From DASXRU01 sp036506395 (lineage in GTDB: Bacteria; Acidobacteriota; Blastocatellia; Pyrinomonadales; Pyrinomonadaceae), in assembly GCA_036506395.1 (NCBI GenBank), contig DASXRU010000051.1:19763-83762 (forward strand): a DNA stretch of 64,000 nt, read 5' to 3'. Of the stretch, positions 35,501 to 45,000 are shown in pieces. The position numbers and the translations under genes are program-made. Position 1 is the stretch's first letter, and every line of letters starts with the position of its first letter. The notes under the pieces are model-generated. The model saw nothing but the letters and a program-made list of their open reading frames with translations. It made no database searches and was not told the DNA's origin.

Positions 35501-36125
35501 CGCCATCAGTGTTGTTGACGCCATCAACGAGATAGTTGACGCCATTGCGGCGCATGCCATTAATTGAAACGCTGGTCCGATTCGTAAGTCCCAGACTAGT
35601 CTCGTCCGCTAAATCGGAGCTGACCCCAGGGATACCAGACTCGAGCAGTTTCAGAAAGTCGCGGTTATTCAATGGCAGCTCTCGAACCTGCGCGCCCGAT
35701 ACCAGAGCCTGTCCCGTCGGGCTTTCCTGAATTGGCGGCGCCTCGTCCGTAACCTGTATCGTCTCCGTCACCACACCTGCTTCCAGCACGACGTCCACTG
35801 GCCGGCGATCCTTGGCATTGAGTGTCAGGTTCTGGACGGACCGTTTGAAGCCCGTCCGTTCAACCGCAATCGAGTAAGGTCCCGGAGGCAGCGGGGTCAC
35901 TGTGAAGAGACCCTCGTCATTGCTTTCGACACGACGCTCGGCTCCGGTCTCCTTGTTAGTGACGACAATCGTCGCTTTGGGAACCAGCGCGCCGGTGGCG
36001 TCCACAACCTTGCCGCTGATGGTCGCCGCGGTCTCTTCCTGAGCGAACGCGATCGCGCTCAGGCCGCAGAAGAAGGCCAACGTCAAGGATAGGAGTCGGA
36101 GTGTGACGCTGAGATGGTGCTTCAT
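32502..36125 (-). CDS. TonB-dependent receptor 1 (Oar-like, carboxypeptidase-regulatory N-domain)
   Basis: About 1207 residues. The ATG at 36125 has GAGGA 7 nt upstream and starts a good signal peptide (MKHHLSVTLRLL...AFAQ), so the frame's earlier start is not used. After it come a CarboxypepD_reg-like domain (ISGKVVDATGALVPKATIVV, about 30-115), a plug domain with LPLNNRDFLKLLESGIPGV and INGMRRNGVNYLVDGVNNTD (about 125-240), and a large beta-barrel. The last residues FQFGLKLYF give the C-terminal Phe used for outer-membrane assembly. Such Oar-like receptors import large substrates or carry surface proteins with energy from TonB/ExbBD. The substrate is unknown. A sulfatase gene lies just upstream on the same strand. 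Confidence 0.93.
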   Translation of the reverse strand: MKHHLSVTLRLLSLTLAFFCGLSAIAFAQEETAATISGKVVDATGALVPKATIVVTNKETGAERRVESNDEGLFTVTPLPPGPYSIAVERTGFKRSVQNLTLNAKDRRPVDVVLEAGVVTETIQVTDEAPPIQESPTGQALVSGAQVRELPLNNRDFLKLLESGIPGVSSDLADETSLGLTNRTSVSINGMRRNGVNYLVDGVNNTDGGSNITLLSTPTIDSIKEFKVLTSNYTAEVGRSGSGTVTVVTRGGSNDFHASLYEFVRNDYFNANSFFNKRTGRNPDGTLKNKVPKLRYNTFGGTLSGPVILPRFGEGGKDHYSGHNKTFFFFSEDGRRIRRAITASTATVPTIAQRAGDFSSSLGLPLFRTSASTPGSCTTPGVGTCTTTPLFVVNTTGSTVQAQAGMVFRADGRAYTGNIIPGSDLSPQALGLLPIWPLPDAGSSFTFSPVNLQNTRQEVIRIDHNFNENHRIYGRYTHDLNITQETGGLFNGINLPNISTTDTRTPGQVMAISFISVVSPSLVNEATYNFSQNFIGSQLVGRGRRSDYGGAPIPEVFPENNANAIPTLTITGITTAGALQGFAIRYRNQVARDVVTWTKDNHTFKFGGEWAFEGKNENSNNNTQGSFGFTTAESRGVSTTGVTLTQTGIALGSFLLGRANSYSESQFDITFHLHLGRREFFAQDTWRIRPNLTLDYGVRYQDFVPATDRKNVIAAFEPELFDRARVPTCLPVATPPAVSICSSLQSGTGNELNGIAVAGAGSPFGRTIVPHDKNNFSPRVGLAWSPDFKNGFGRTLFGENGKTVFRLGYGFYYDQIATFLYEDPTASNPPFTNSASFSGAGITLATPAGGALGNLPVRSIGGVDRNLVTPMIQQWSAGVQHEIFKNAVIDISYVGTKGDHLLDRRNINFVGPAETNAWILDTVRNPTASTNVNAIRPFVGYSTITFIETQAISRYHGLLSSLNWRFARGSSLNVAYTFSKNMTNFTNDRDGVDAPQNQFNLRPEYAEARTSRPHIFAASYIYELPFFRQSKNGFAHYVLSGWQISGITNIESGQPISRVLASSTNSGRNGNRAQLTGNPTGGLAGTVDPVSGLPFIFDPTAFANPVFGTFGNSGRAIFRLPGRNQTNLSLVKNLYLNQEKGRYVQLRAESFNVFNHTQFLPGSVDNQLGGSACVPGGTILVCANPTTGRPTATRLPREFQFGLKLYF

Positions 36126-36211
36126 GGGGGTGTCCTCTCGTTTAATCAAAATGGAATTTGTTAGTCAAAAGATTGCACGCTGAAATGCTGTCGCGTGCCG
36201 GATGCAGAATT

Positions 36212-36258
36212 AAGCTTATACACCCAAGCTTATACACCCACGCGGGCAGATGTAACAA
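36212..36258 (-). promoter_or_regulatory. predicted promoter of receptor 1 with duplicated -10 box
   Basis: On the minus strand TTGTTA (36258-36253) is followed after 18 bp by TATAAG (36234-36229). A tandem direct repeat of 14 bp (AAGCTTATACACCC, twice, 36212-36239 on the plus strand) copies the TATAAG box again at 36220-36215. The rest of the 363-bp gap between the sulfatase and the receptor (36126-36488) shows no gene. Confidence 0.45.
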
Positions 36259-36488
36259 GGGGTTTTTGTTCTTCTGCGCCTTGATCTTTGCGCACTGAGT
36301 CGGGTTCAGGGTCACGCCCGTTCAGATCCCTGTTTGAGTCAGCGACCATAGCTCCGGCAAGGAGTCCATAGTATCGCCATGCAGTCAATTTCTCGAATCA
36401 GCCCGTTGCCGCGGTTTCCGCTTGATCGGGAAAGTGATACAACCCTGGCTGCAGAACTAAGGAAACATTCGGCGCCTTGTATTCCTGC

Positions 36489-38006
36489 TTAACCAGTCGC
36501 TTTTACGCAGGGCTCGACTATGGCGGCAGGTCCCGGCGGCTCAAGATCGTTAGTCTCACGTCTAAGCACCTCCAGCCGAGAGCGCAACTCTCGCACGCGT
36601 TTTTCATGCTCGCGCTTTGGGTAAAGATTGATCATCTCGTCAGGATCGCTCTTTAGATCGTAGAGTTCCCACTCTTCCGGCTGCTCCCAAAAATGAATAA
36701 GTTTCCAGCGTTCAGTTCTGATACCACGGTTCTTGCGAGCGCAATGCTCCGCCGGATACTCGTAGTACTCATAAAGGAAAGCATCGCGCCAGGGTATCTC
36801 ACGACCTTCGAGCTGCGGGAGGAAACTACGGCCCTGAATCCACGGGGGAACGGGCACGCCGGCCATTTCTAACAGGGTCGGCGCAAGATCGATGTTAAGA
36901 ATCATGTGCCGCGAATTCACCTGACCGGCTTTCACTCGTGACGGCAGGCGAGCTAACAAGGGCACGCGGATCGAAGGTTCATACATCAATCGCTTGTCGA
37001 AGAGACCATGCTCTCCCAAAAAGAACCCGTTGTCCGAAGTGTAGATAACAAGCGTCTCCCTGCTAAGGTTGTCCTTATCCAAAAAGTTCAGAACGCGCCC
37101 GACGTTCTCATCCACACCGAGTAAGGTGCGATAGTAATTCTTTGCCAGTTGCTGAAAGTTCTGCCGCTTGCGTTCCTCAGGAGGAAGTGTGCTCGCCACT
37201 CCTCGATTACGGAAGTCAGGCATATCAGCAACTGCCATTTCAGTTTTACGCAGTGCCTCAGGCCGGCCTTCGAAGCGGTCATCGAATGACCGCGGGATGG
37301 GGATTTCGATGTCGTCAAACATCTTTTCAAATCGTGCCGCGGGCACCCAGTTTCGGTGCGGTGACTTGAAGTTGTAAAGCAGGCAGAAGGGGCGATCTTT
37401 CGGCCGTTGTTGTAGAAACGTCAGGGCCTGATCGCCGACCACGTCATCCGTATGACCCCGAAATTTCATCCTCATGCCGTTTGTGATCATCTCAGGATCG
37501 TTATAAGGCCCGCCGCCTCCTGGCAAAATGATCCACTGGTCAAATCCCGTGGGCAAAGAACGAAGATGCCACTTGCCTACTAACGCGGTGTGGTAACCGG
37601 CGCGTCGCAGCAAGTGAACGAAGGTTTCCTGTTCATCTTTCAGACCCGGCTGATTACGAAAGATGGATCCGGAAGCGCCGTTGGTGGTGACACCGTGCGT
37701 GTGTGAATAGAGTCCGGTGAGAAATGACGCCCGACTGGGAGCACAAAGCGAGTTAGTGACAAACATTTCAGTGAAGCGCATGCCTTCGGCGCCGATGCGA
37801 TCCAGGTTCGGCGTCTTCAAGATCGTATTGCCGTAGGCACTCATCGCGTTCTGCTGTTGATCATCAGTCATGATGAAGATGATGTTGGGCGCGGCAGTGG
37901 GCGTAGGCCGCGTTTGCGCAAAACTTTCGCTGCCGGCAAATCTCTCCAGCGCCAGGCCGGCAGCAGTCGTACCCAGGGTCTTTATCAGCTCTCGACGACT
38001 AATCAT
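36489..38006 (-). CDS. Tat-exported sulfatase (arylsulfatase/choline-sulfatase family)
   Basis: A 505-residue hydrolase of sulfate esters. The N-terminus SRRELIKTLGTTAAG is a twin-arginine signal. Metal ligands appear in IFIMTDDQQ (Asp48, Asp49), and the sulfatase signature is CAPSRASFLTG with Cys88, the residue converted to formylglycine by a maturase not seen in this window. YTSDNGFFLGEHGL and DLAPTLLEMAGVPVP are further family blocks. Length and order fit type I sulfatases acting on glycans or small sulfate esters in the periplasm. It lies between two TonB-dependent receptor genes on the same strand, consistent with a role in processing an imported or surface-bound sulfated polymer. Confidence 0.92.
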   Translation of the reverse strand: MISRRELIKTLGTTAAGLALERFAGSESFAQTRPTPTAAPNIIFIMTDDQQQNAMSAYGNTILKTPNLDRIGAEGMRFTEMFVTNSLCAPSRASFLTGLYSHTHGVTTNGASGSIFRNQPGLKDEQETFVHLLRRAGYHTALVGKWHLRSLPTGFDQWIILPGGGGPYNDPEMITNGMRMKFRGHTDDVVGDQALTFLQQRPKDRPFCLLYNFKSPHRNWVPAARFEKMFDDIEIPIPRSFDDRFEGRPEALRKTEMAVADMPDFRNRGVASTLPPEERKRQNFQQLAKNYYRTLLGVDENVGRVLNFLDKDNLSRETLVIYTSDNGFFLGEHGLFDKRLMYEPSIRVPLLARLPSRVKAGQVNSRHMILNIDLAPTLLEMAGVPVPPWIQGRSFLPQLEGREIPWRDAFLYEYYEYPAEHCARKNRGIRTERWKLIHFWEQPEEWELYDLKSDPDEMINLYPKREHEKRVRELRSRLEVLRRETNDLEPPGPAAIVEPCVKATG

Positions 38007-38056
38007 TATTCATGTCGAAACTCGATTAGAACTCACGTGCTTACCGGTCTGAACTC

Positions 38057-38094
38057 AAAAAGAACCGGGCAGAGGCTAGCGCCCTTGCCCGGTT
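38057..38094 (-). terminator. rho-independent terminator after receptor 2
   Basis: On the minus strand AACCGGGCA (38094-38086) pairs with TGCCCGGTT (38071-38063) and is followed by CTTTTTG, a proper T-run. It lies 20 bp after the receptor 2 stop and before the sulfatase, so the sulfatase probably has its own promoter in the short remaining gap. Confidence 0.8.
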
Positions 38095-38113
38095 TGGCTT
38101 TGCCGAAAGGCAG

Positions 38114-41100
38114 TCAGAATTGATAACGCAATGCCACCTGAATACTGCGCGGTGAGTAGTTGACCGAGGTACCATTAATGCGTCCGAAATTGACTGAGGT
38201 AAAGTCCGTGCTGGCAGGAAATCCATACTGCACATGGTTGAAGGCATTATAAAATTCCGCGCGCACCGTAAACCTCTGCCCCTCCCACGGCATTCGGAAA
38301 GACTTGTAAAGTCCGAAGTCAACATTCTGCACGCCGTCGGTGAAGAATGTGTTACGTCCGACAAGATTCCCTGTGGTCAGATCCCCAAAGAGTGGCGTGC
38401 GAAAGGCCGACTGGGGCAGTTGTTGTTGAGACGTGCCGGGATTGTCAATGCCCCGTCCCAGCACTGATGGATCCACGATGACGGGACGCTCTGCGAAACT
38501 ATCGAGGTTGAGGTCGGAACCACCAATCACAGTAAAGGGTGTCCCGGAGACGAGTTTCACGACTGTTGAAATCTGCCAACCCCCAAACGCCTTACCAATC
38601 CAGCCGGTTCGATTGCGCAAGAATGGCAGCAAGTAGCTACCATTGAATGTAAATCGATGGCGCGTGTCGAAACGTGAATTACCACGGGCTATCTTGGTGT
38701 TCGGGCCGGTGGCGTTCGAATCGCCGGCACCCACGAAGGTTGCCTCTGAGGTCGTATCAATGGAGTGACTCCAGGTATAAGCGGCTTGGAAATTGAGTCC
38801 TCGACTCAGCCGCTTAATCCACTCAACCTGCAGTCCGTTGTAGTAGCTAAACGCGCCGTTGCCGACCTGCAAGTTGGTGGCGAAGCGGCCATCGGGACGG
38901 CGTTCGTTGGTGCGAGGGACACGTAAGCTGACTTCATTGAACGCAATAGGCACGACACTGGGACAGGCCGCCGTGAATAGAAGGGTGCCCGTGCCAGTGG
39001 TTCCGGCGCACTGCGGATCGGCGGCCAGACGTACGAATTGACCGCGCAAGGCAGCAGGATTGTTCGGGTGATCAGGGACTAAGACGGGCCCATTCAAAGG
39101 GGAAATTGGGAGGTTTTGCTGAACGTAACGCAGCAGACCGATGCCGCGATTTCCCGTATAGGTCAGGCGCAGCGCGGAGCTTAAGGGAATCTTTCGTTCG
39201 AACGTCAAAGTCCATTGCTGCGTATAGGGCATTTCAAGGTTCGGATCGATGAGCGTAATGCCCGGTCTTCCCGCTATCACTCCCGGCGTAAAGACGAAGC
39301 CTTCAGTTGGGTCGGCGACGTTAAAGCTTCCAGTGCCACTGGGGCCGGCGAAACCGATTAGGGCAGCGTTTGGTGGATTGAAGCGAACATTGGCCCCACC
39401 CTGAGAAAATACGGATTGAAAGATACGTCCATGGTAGATGCCGTATCCACCGCGAATCGACGAATTGCCCGCCCCTCCCGTCAGTTTCGACATAAAACCA
39501 TCCTGCCAGCCCGGGCTATAAGCGAAGCCAATCCGTGGCTCAATGTTGTCCTTGTCGGAGCCATAGACGTAGTCAATTCGATTCTTTAACTCTCGCGGAG
39601 CAGACACATACTCATAGCGCGCGCCTATATTAAGCGTTAGGTCGGGCCGCACCTTCCAATTGTCTTCGGCGTAGAAGTTCGACTCGTTTATCCTGTTCTC
39701 CAGGAAGAAGGGTCCATAACCTTTTTGATACGAGGAGATGCAGCCGCGCAGGAATTGCTCATAACCATTGGCTAAAGTTGTGCCGCCACAGGTGCGGCTG
39801 AAATTATAGAAACCGCGGGAGAAGTTGTCAGCCAGATCATCGAGCTGTTGGCGACGTATGTCTGTGCCCGCTTTGAAGAAGTGATTGCCGCCGAACAGGG
39901 TGCTAATGTTGAAGACATACTGATTGTCAGTCTGATAGCGATTAATCGGAAAATTCCCAGCGCTCCCGATTGTCGGAGTACCGAACGTGAGGTTCTGGAA
40001 CTGGATTATTGGAGTATTGTCTCCAGCCTTAATTCCTACCAGGGTAGTTCTTAAACCGAGACCATAACGAAACTCTGCGACAGTCTTAGCGGTAAAAAGA
40101 TGGGTCCAGTTGATGCCCAGATTCTGCTGCTTGTTATTCTGCCTGGTCGCCTCGCCGAAGACGATGTTGTCGTCGTTATCGAAGATCTGCCTTGTATACT
40201 GCCAACGGGCAAAAAAGTTATCTTCCGAACGCGGATTCCAATCAAGCCTGCCGGAATAATCATCAAGCGGCCGGTTGAAGGGACGCTGACCTCTGAAAGT
40301 ACGGGTACTGCTGCTGGGATCGTTAGGAGTGACATTGGCGAAACGCTCGATAACCGATTGAACAAATGCTCTATTGGCCGGCGTATCATTGACACCAGCT
40401 ATTAATCTCGGGGCCCGCTCGCTGGAAAGCAAAATGTCCCGGACCACGTTAAGCGCGCCACTCTCCCGCTTTTGATCGAAACTGACAAACCCAAAGAGAT
40501 GATTCTTGAAAACTGGAAAACCGGCAGTGAATCCATACTGATTCCGCCGCGTAACAGGTTTTGCCTGGCCCGTAAAGAAATGGCTTTTGGCGTTCAGGGC
40601 GCTGTCATTGTGAAACCAGTAAACATCGCCGTGGGGAGTGTTGGTTCCATTCTTGGTCTGCACAAGGACTACTGCCCCATAACCACGTCCAAACTCAGCG
40701 GTGAAGTTATTAGTGATGACCTGAAACTCCTTGATTGTTGAAAGAGCGGCTCCCTGGCGATTCTGATTCTCCGACGAGTCGTCGTTGTTTACACCATTAA
40801 TTTGGAAGGTCGCACCCCGAGTCCCCGTGCCGTTGAAGTTAATGGAAGATCCGGAAGATGCTGTCGGATTATTCTGCCCCGATGTCGGGTTTTCCTGGAA
40901 GCCGGTAAAGGTTTCGGCTAGCGTGAGGAAGCTACCGGGATTGAAAGTCGGTTTGTCCATAATCTCCTGCGTATTGAGTGAGCCCTTGACCTCGGCATTC
41001 GTAGTGTTTATAGGGACTGCTTCAGCAGTAACTGTGACTGCCTCCGAGACTCCGCTGGGAGTTAAGGTAAAGTCGATTACCCGCGTCTGATTCAGAGCGA

Positions 41101-41401
41101 TCTCGATGTTCTGCTGGGCCAACGTGGTAAAACCAGCGCCCGAGGCTGTGACGTTGTAGCGGCCGAGCGGCAGAAACGTTGCGGTGTATGATCCATCGCT
41201 GTTTGTCTTGAGATTGCGCTCCTGCCCAGTCTCAATATTCCGGACCACAACTTCAATACCGGGTATGACCAGACCGTTGGAATCGCTCACCGTGCCCTGC
41301 AGAGTTCCGGTGACGGTTTGTGCCTGAATCGCGCTTGAGCAAGCGACAGTCGCTGAAACGAGGCACAACAGGCGCAATGTAATTCTGAAATGTTGCTTCA
41401 T
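38114..41401 (-). CDS. TonB-dependent receptor 2 (Oar-like)
   Basis: A 1095-residue outer-membrane receptor with signal peptide (MKQHFRITLRLL...AIQAQ), a CarboxypepD_reg-like domain (GTLQGTVSDSNGLVIPGIEV), a plug (INFNGTGTRGATFQINGVNN, then EFQVITNNFTAEFGRGYGAV) and a barrel ending RSIQVALRYQF. The start region GAGGACACTCCCATGAAGCA is almost the same as that of receptor 1, and both leader peptides share the pattern MKxHxxxTLRLL, so the two are recent relatives at their 5' ends though their barrels differ in length and sequence. The ligand cannot be told from sequence. It is followed by a clear terminator, then a sulfatase gene. Confidence 0.93.
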   Translation of the reverse strand: MKQHFRITLRLLCLVSATVACSSAIQAQTVTGTLQGTVSDSNGLVIPGIEVVVRNIETGQERNLKTNSDGSYTATFLPLGRYNVTASGAGFTTLAQQNIEIALNQTRVIDFTLTPSGVSEAVTVTAEAVPINTTNAEVKGSLNTQEIMDKPTFNPGSFLTLAETFTGFQENPTSGQNNPTASSGSSINFNGTGTRGATFQINGVNNDDSSENQNRQGAALSTIKEFQVITNNFTAEFGRGYGAVVLVQTKNGTNTPHGDVYWFHNDSALNAKSHFFTGQAKPVTRRNQYGFTAGFPVFKNHLFGFVSFDQKRESGALNVVRDILLSSERAPRLIAGVNDTPANRAFVQSVIERFANVTPNDPSSSTRTFRGQRPFNRPLDDYSGRLDWNPRSEDNFFARWQYTRQIFDNDDNIVFGEATRQNNKQQNLGINWTHLFTAKTVAEFRYGLGLRTTLVGIKAGDNTPIIQFQNLTFGTPTIGSAGNFPINRYQTDNQYVFNISTLFGGNHFFKAGTDIRRQQLDDLADNFSRGFYNFSRTCGGTTLANGYEQFLRGCISSYQKGYGPFFLENRINESNFYAEDNWKVRPDLTLNIGARYEYVSAPRELKNRIDYVYGSDKDNIEPRIGFAYSPGWQDGFMSKLTGGAGNSSIRGGYGIYHGRIFQSVFSQGGANVRFNPPNAALIGFAGPSGTGSFNVADPTEGFVFTPGVIAGRPGITLIDPNLEMPYTQQWTLTFERKIPLSSALRLTYTGNRGIGLLRYVQQNLPISPLNGPVLVPDHPNNPAALRGQFVRLAADPQCAGTTGTGTLLFTAACPSVVPIAFNEVSLRVPRTNERRPDGRFATNLQVGNGAFSYYNGLQVEWIKRLSRGLNFQAAYTWSHSIDTTSEATFVGAGDSNATGPNTKIARGNSRFDTRHRFTFNGSYLLPFLRNRTGWIGKAFGGWQISTVVKLVSGTPFTVIGGSDLNLDSFAERPVIVDPSVLGRGIDNPGTSQQQLPQSAFRTPLFGDLTTGNLVGRNTFFTDGVQNVDFGLYKSFRMPWEGQRFTVRAEFYNAFNHVQYGFPASTDFTSVNFGRINGTSVNYSPRSIQVALRYQF

Positions 41402-42006
41402 GGGAGTGTCCTCTTCTTTTTATGTGCTACTTGTTTTTGTGTGCGACTTCTTTTTGGCGAACCAGCCGCAGGAGCAGGTTCCTAGCAACTCAGTTTGCGC
41501 ACAACAGCTAGCTGGTTGACAGAACGCGGAAAGTTTTAAGACAGGGATCAGGAGATCCCCAGTAAACTTTCCATGGGATTATTTCAAGGCGAAAAGGAAC
41601 TACACGCCCGCGAGATCATTTGGGACGGCGGCATTATACGGGCTTGACCGAATAAGAAAAGCTAAAGATTCTTATCGTTGGGATAACGAGCGCTGATGCC
41701 CAGCTTCAGCAGTTCTGAGAATTGACATGCGATGCGCCCAGAGCACAGCCCCTCGCTCGACTTTGCCATCGACATCTATTCTAAACAGGGTCGGATTTAT
41801 CTGGGAAAACTCTTGACTGTTAAAGGGATGGTTATATACTGGCGCCATCATCTGCATCGGCGGCGTACGTTCCGGTTTGTCATGGGAACCAGCGACGTTG
41901 TTGATGCGCTCGCCATCTTTGTAACAGAGTCGGTTAAGTCAACCCAAAAGACTTCGTAGCGATGTAACTATCGCTCGAGCCCACCACCCTAGGAGGAATT
42001 GAGCCC
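41402..42006. other. 605-bp divergent regulatory region between receptors 2 and 3
   Basis: No protein-like frame or RNA gene was recognised. It must hold the promoters of both receptors. For the minus strand a TATAAT box is visible at 41638-41633 without a convincing -35. For the plus strand see the promoter at 41813-41840. The last bases, TAGGAGGAATTGAGCCC, give receptor 3 a strong ribosome site. Confidence 0.55.
41813..41840 (+). promoter_or_regulatory. predicted promoter of receptor 3
   Basis: TTGACT (41813-41818), a 16-bp spacer and TATACT (41835-41840). It is preceded by AAAACTC, so the stretch AAAACTCTTGAC is identical to the promoter of receptor 4, which also has a 16-bp spacer and TATACT. 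The expected leader is about 160 nt. Confidence 0.62.
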
Positions 42007-45000
42007 ATGTTAAATCGTATCCGTCTTGCCATTGGCCTCTTGGTTTTCGTGGCCGCTTTAGCTCCAGCGGCGTTCGCGCAAACTGGCACGTCCAATATTA
42101 CCGGCACCGTCAGAGACACGACGGGGGCTGTTGTCCCCGGCGCCACTGTGACGGCAAAGAATGAAGCCACGGGTGTAACCAACACTCAGATAACTACCGA
42201 TTCAGGATTGTATGCCTTTTCTTCGCTGCCGGTCGGGGCCTATACGATTACGGTTGAGAAACAAGGTTTCAAGACTCTCCAAAGAACTAATAATCGGCTC
42301 GAGGTGGGAACGCCCTTAGCGGTCGATGTCGGGTTGGAAGTGGGCCAGGTTTCCGAAACTGTATCTGTTCAAGCTGGAGCCGAGCAACTTCAAACTTCCA
42401 ACGCCACCATCGGCAATGTCGTCGAACAGAAAGCGATCGAGGCCTTGCCGCTTAACGGCCGCAATCCTCTGACGCTGTTGCTCCAGGAGCCGGGCGTCGT
42501 GCAGAGATCCGCCGGGGGCGCTGGTTCTGGTGTCCATGTTAATGGCTCACGTGACCGCGCATTCAACGTGACAATTGACGGCATCGAAGCGAATGAATCA
42601 TCGGTGCCTAACCCGGTAAGCAACCTCTATCGAATCAATCCTGACAACGTTCAGGAATTCAAGGTCACGACTAACAACGCCACCGCGGAAGAAGGTCGCA
42701 ACAGCGGCGCGTCGATTTCCATCGCCACGCGAAGTGGAACCAGCGAGTACCACGGCACGGGCTTTTTCTTCTTTCGCAACGAGGCCTTGAACTCAAATGA
42801 GTGGTTCGCCAATGCGCAGAAGACGCCGAAGCCCCTGATCAGAATGGGTCAATACGGATTCGAGATGGGGGGGCCGATTAAGAAGAACAAGACTTTCTTT
42901 TTTGGCAGTTATCAGGAAAGTCGCATCGACTTCACGCAGCCCATAGATCAGACTTTTGGCATTCCAATTGTTTACACGCCGGAAGCACGCAATGGAGTCT
43001 TCCGTTATTTCTTTCCTGACTCCACGTGCGTTCCTGCAACCGGGGCCGGCAACTGTCTCAGGATTAGCGGTACGATTATTAGCAGGAATAGCACTCTGCT
43101 CGTTAACCCAAACACAGGTGCTTATGTCACCGGAATCCACAATTGCGTCGGGGCCGAAACTAATTGCATTCGAACTTATGACACGCGCACGGGAGCAAAC
43201 AACACGTTGGGAAAACCGCTTGACTCCGCAGTCGCAACACTCCTGCAAGCCTACCCTTTGCCGAATAATTTTGCTTCCGGTGATGGCTTGAATACGGCTA
43301 CGTTCCTATGGAATCCGCCGACGGCGGTCAGAGGTCCGAATTACGCCGCCCGCATCGATCACAATTTCAACGCAGACAACAGCATGTTCGTGCGTTATCT
43401 TTTCGCCGATTACAACACGCTGGAAGGCGATCCGCTGAACGGCAGGCCGCAGGTCTATCCCAATAATCCGCCGCAGGGTGAAGTGTTCCGCCGCACCTCG
43501 AATCTGGCGATCAGCTACCGCCGCGTGATCTCGCCCAGCCTCGTCAACGAGTGGACCGCCGGCTTCGGGCGTTTTGGCTTCCTGTTCACGCAGGGTGAGG
43601 CCAATCCCGCCTGGCCCAACATACCACCTTTTAACTTTACCGACCTGAGTGAGCCTTATATCAACACGCCGCGAACCGCGCGTTGGGTGACGACACCGCA
43701 GGTGCTGGACAACCTGAGCTACGTCCGCGGCGCACACGTTTTCCGCGGCGGCATCAATTTCCGTTTCTATCGTCACGTCGATCAACGCGGCCAGCCGGGT
43801 GGCATCAACGTAACGCCATCAGTAACTTTCTCTCAGGCTAACCGAAATCCATTCTCCGCCGACGGCTTCGTGTCAGCAGGCGGAATCGATACAACCACCG
43901 ATTCCAGTACCCTCGGCAACCTCATCACAACTTTGTATGGTCTGCCCGCGAGAATTTCACAGACATTCATTTCCAATCTGAAGGACGACGTGTTTCTGCC
44001 ATTCAAGACTGGCGATAACGTTACCTTGTATGCGGAGAAGCACAATCTGGATCAGTACAACTTCTACTTCCAGGACGAGTGGAAACTGCGACCGAATGTC
44101 ACACTCAATTATGGGGCGCGGTGGGAACTCAATCCGCCGGCTAACACGACGCCACATAACAACGTCTTCGTGGCGAGTACGCCCATTGTCGGCACGCCGT
44201 TGCCAGCGATTCCCACAGTCAATCAACCTGGCGCAGTGACCTTTGTACCAGCCAAACGCTGGTACGGGGGCAGCTTCAACGGGGCGATTGGGCCGCGTCT
44301 TGGCCTCGCCTACAGCCCGGATTTCAAATCCGGTTTCCTGCATAGTGTTTTCGGCGGCAACAGCAAGAGCGTGATCCGGCTGGGATATGGTATCGCGTTC
44401 GATACCATTTCTTCCTTCCAGGTCACGGCAGCAGCCGGGAGAATCCCGGGGCTGGTGCAGTCCTGCACGACTACGTTCCCCTTTACGTCCATTACTAGCG
44501 GCTGCGTGAACTCTCCCGACGTTAACAAGACGGTTGCCGGCGGATTTCCAACCCAGTTGCCTGCTCCCAGCGTTAAGCCATCCAGCTTTTTCACGCCGCC
44601 GCAGCAACTGAGAAGCAATGCCCCAGGTAATATCACGGTGTTCGCGCCGAAGATGCAACTGCCTACGGTTCATGAATGGAACATTAGCATCCAACGTGAG
44701 CTGCCCTGGGGACTGGTAATGCAGGCTGCTTACATCGGTCGCCGTGGCGAACACCTCTTCATGGCGTACGACGCGAACCAAATCAACTCCGATCCTATCG
44801 TGCCGTCGTTTTTGATCATGCAGCAGAATCGGGCGAAGGGCTGCACGTCGAGCGGTACCGGTTGTCCGTCTGGGGTTACGGGCACAACACCACCGTTGCT
44901 TGCTCAACTTGTTGCGGCTTTCACAGCTGCCGGAAACGCCAATCCCACCGCGGCGGCAACTAGCTTTCTCAATTCCGGGACAACGACGACAGATCTGGGC

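Noticed and set aside
36126..36488. Gene or RNA in the gap between the sulfatase and receptor 1
   Set aside because: No protein-like frame or stable RNA fold was recognised beyond the predicted promoter and 14-bp repeat.
41732..41959. 75-codon frame between receptors 2 and 3
   Set aside because: It spans the predicted receptor 3 promoter, and the product shows no recognisable pattern; treated as non-coding.
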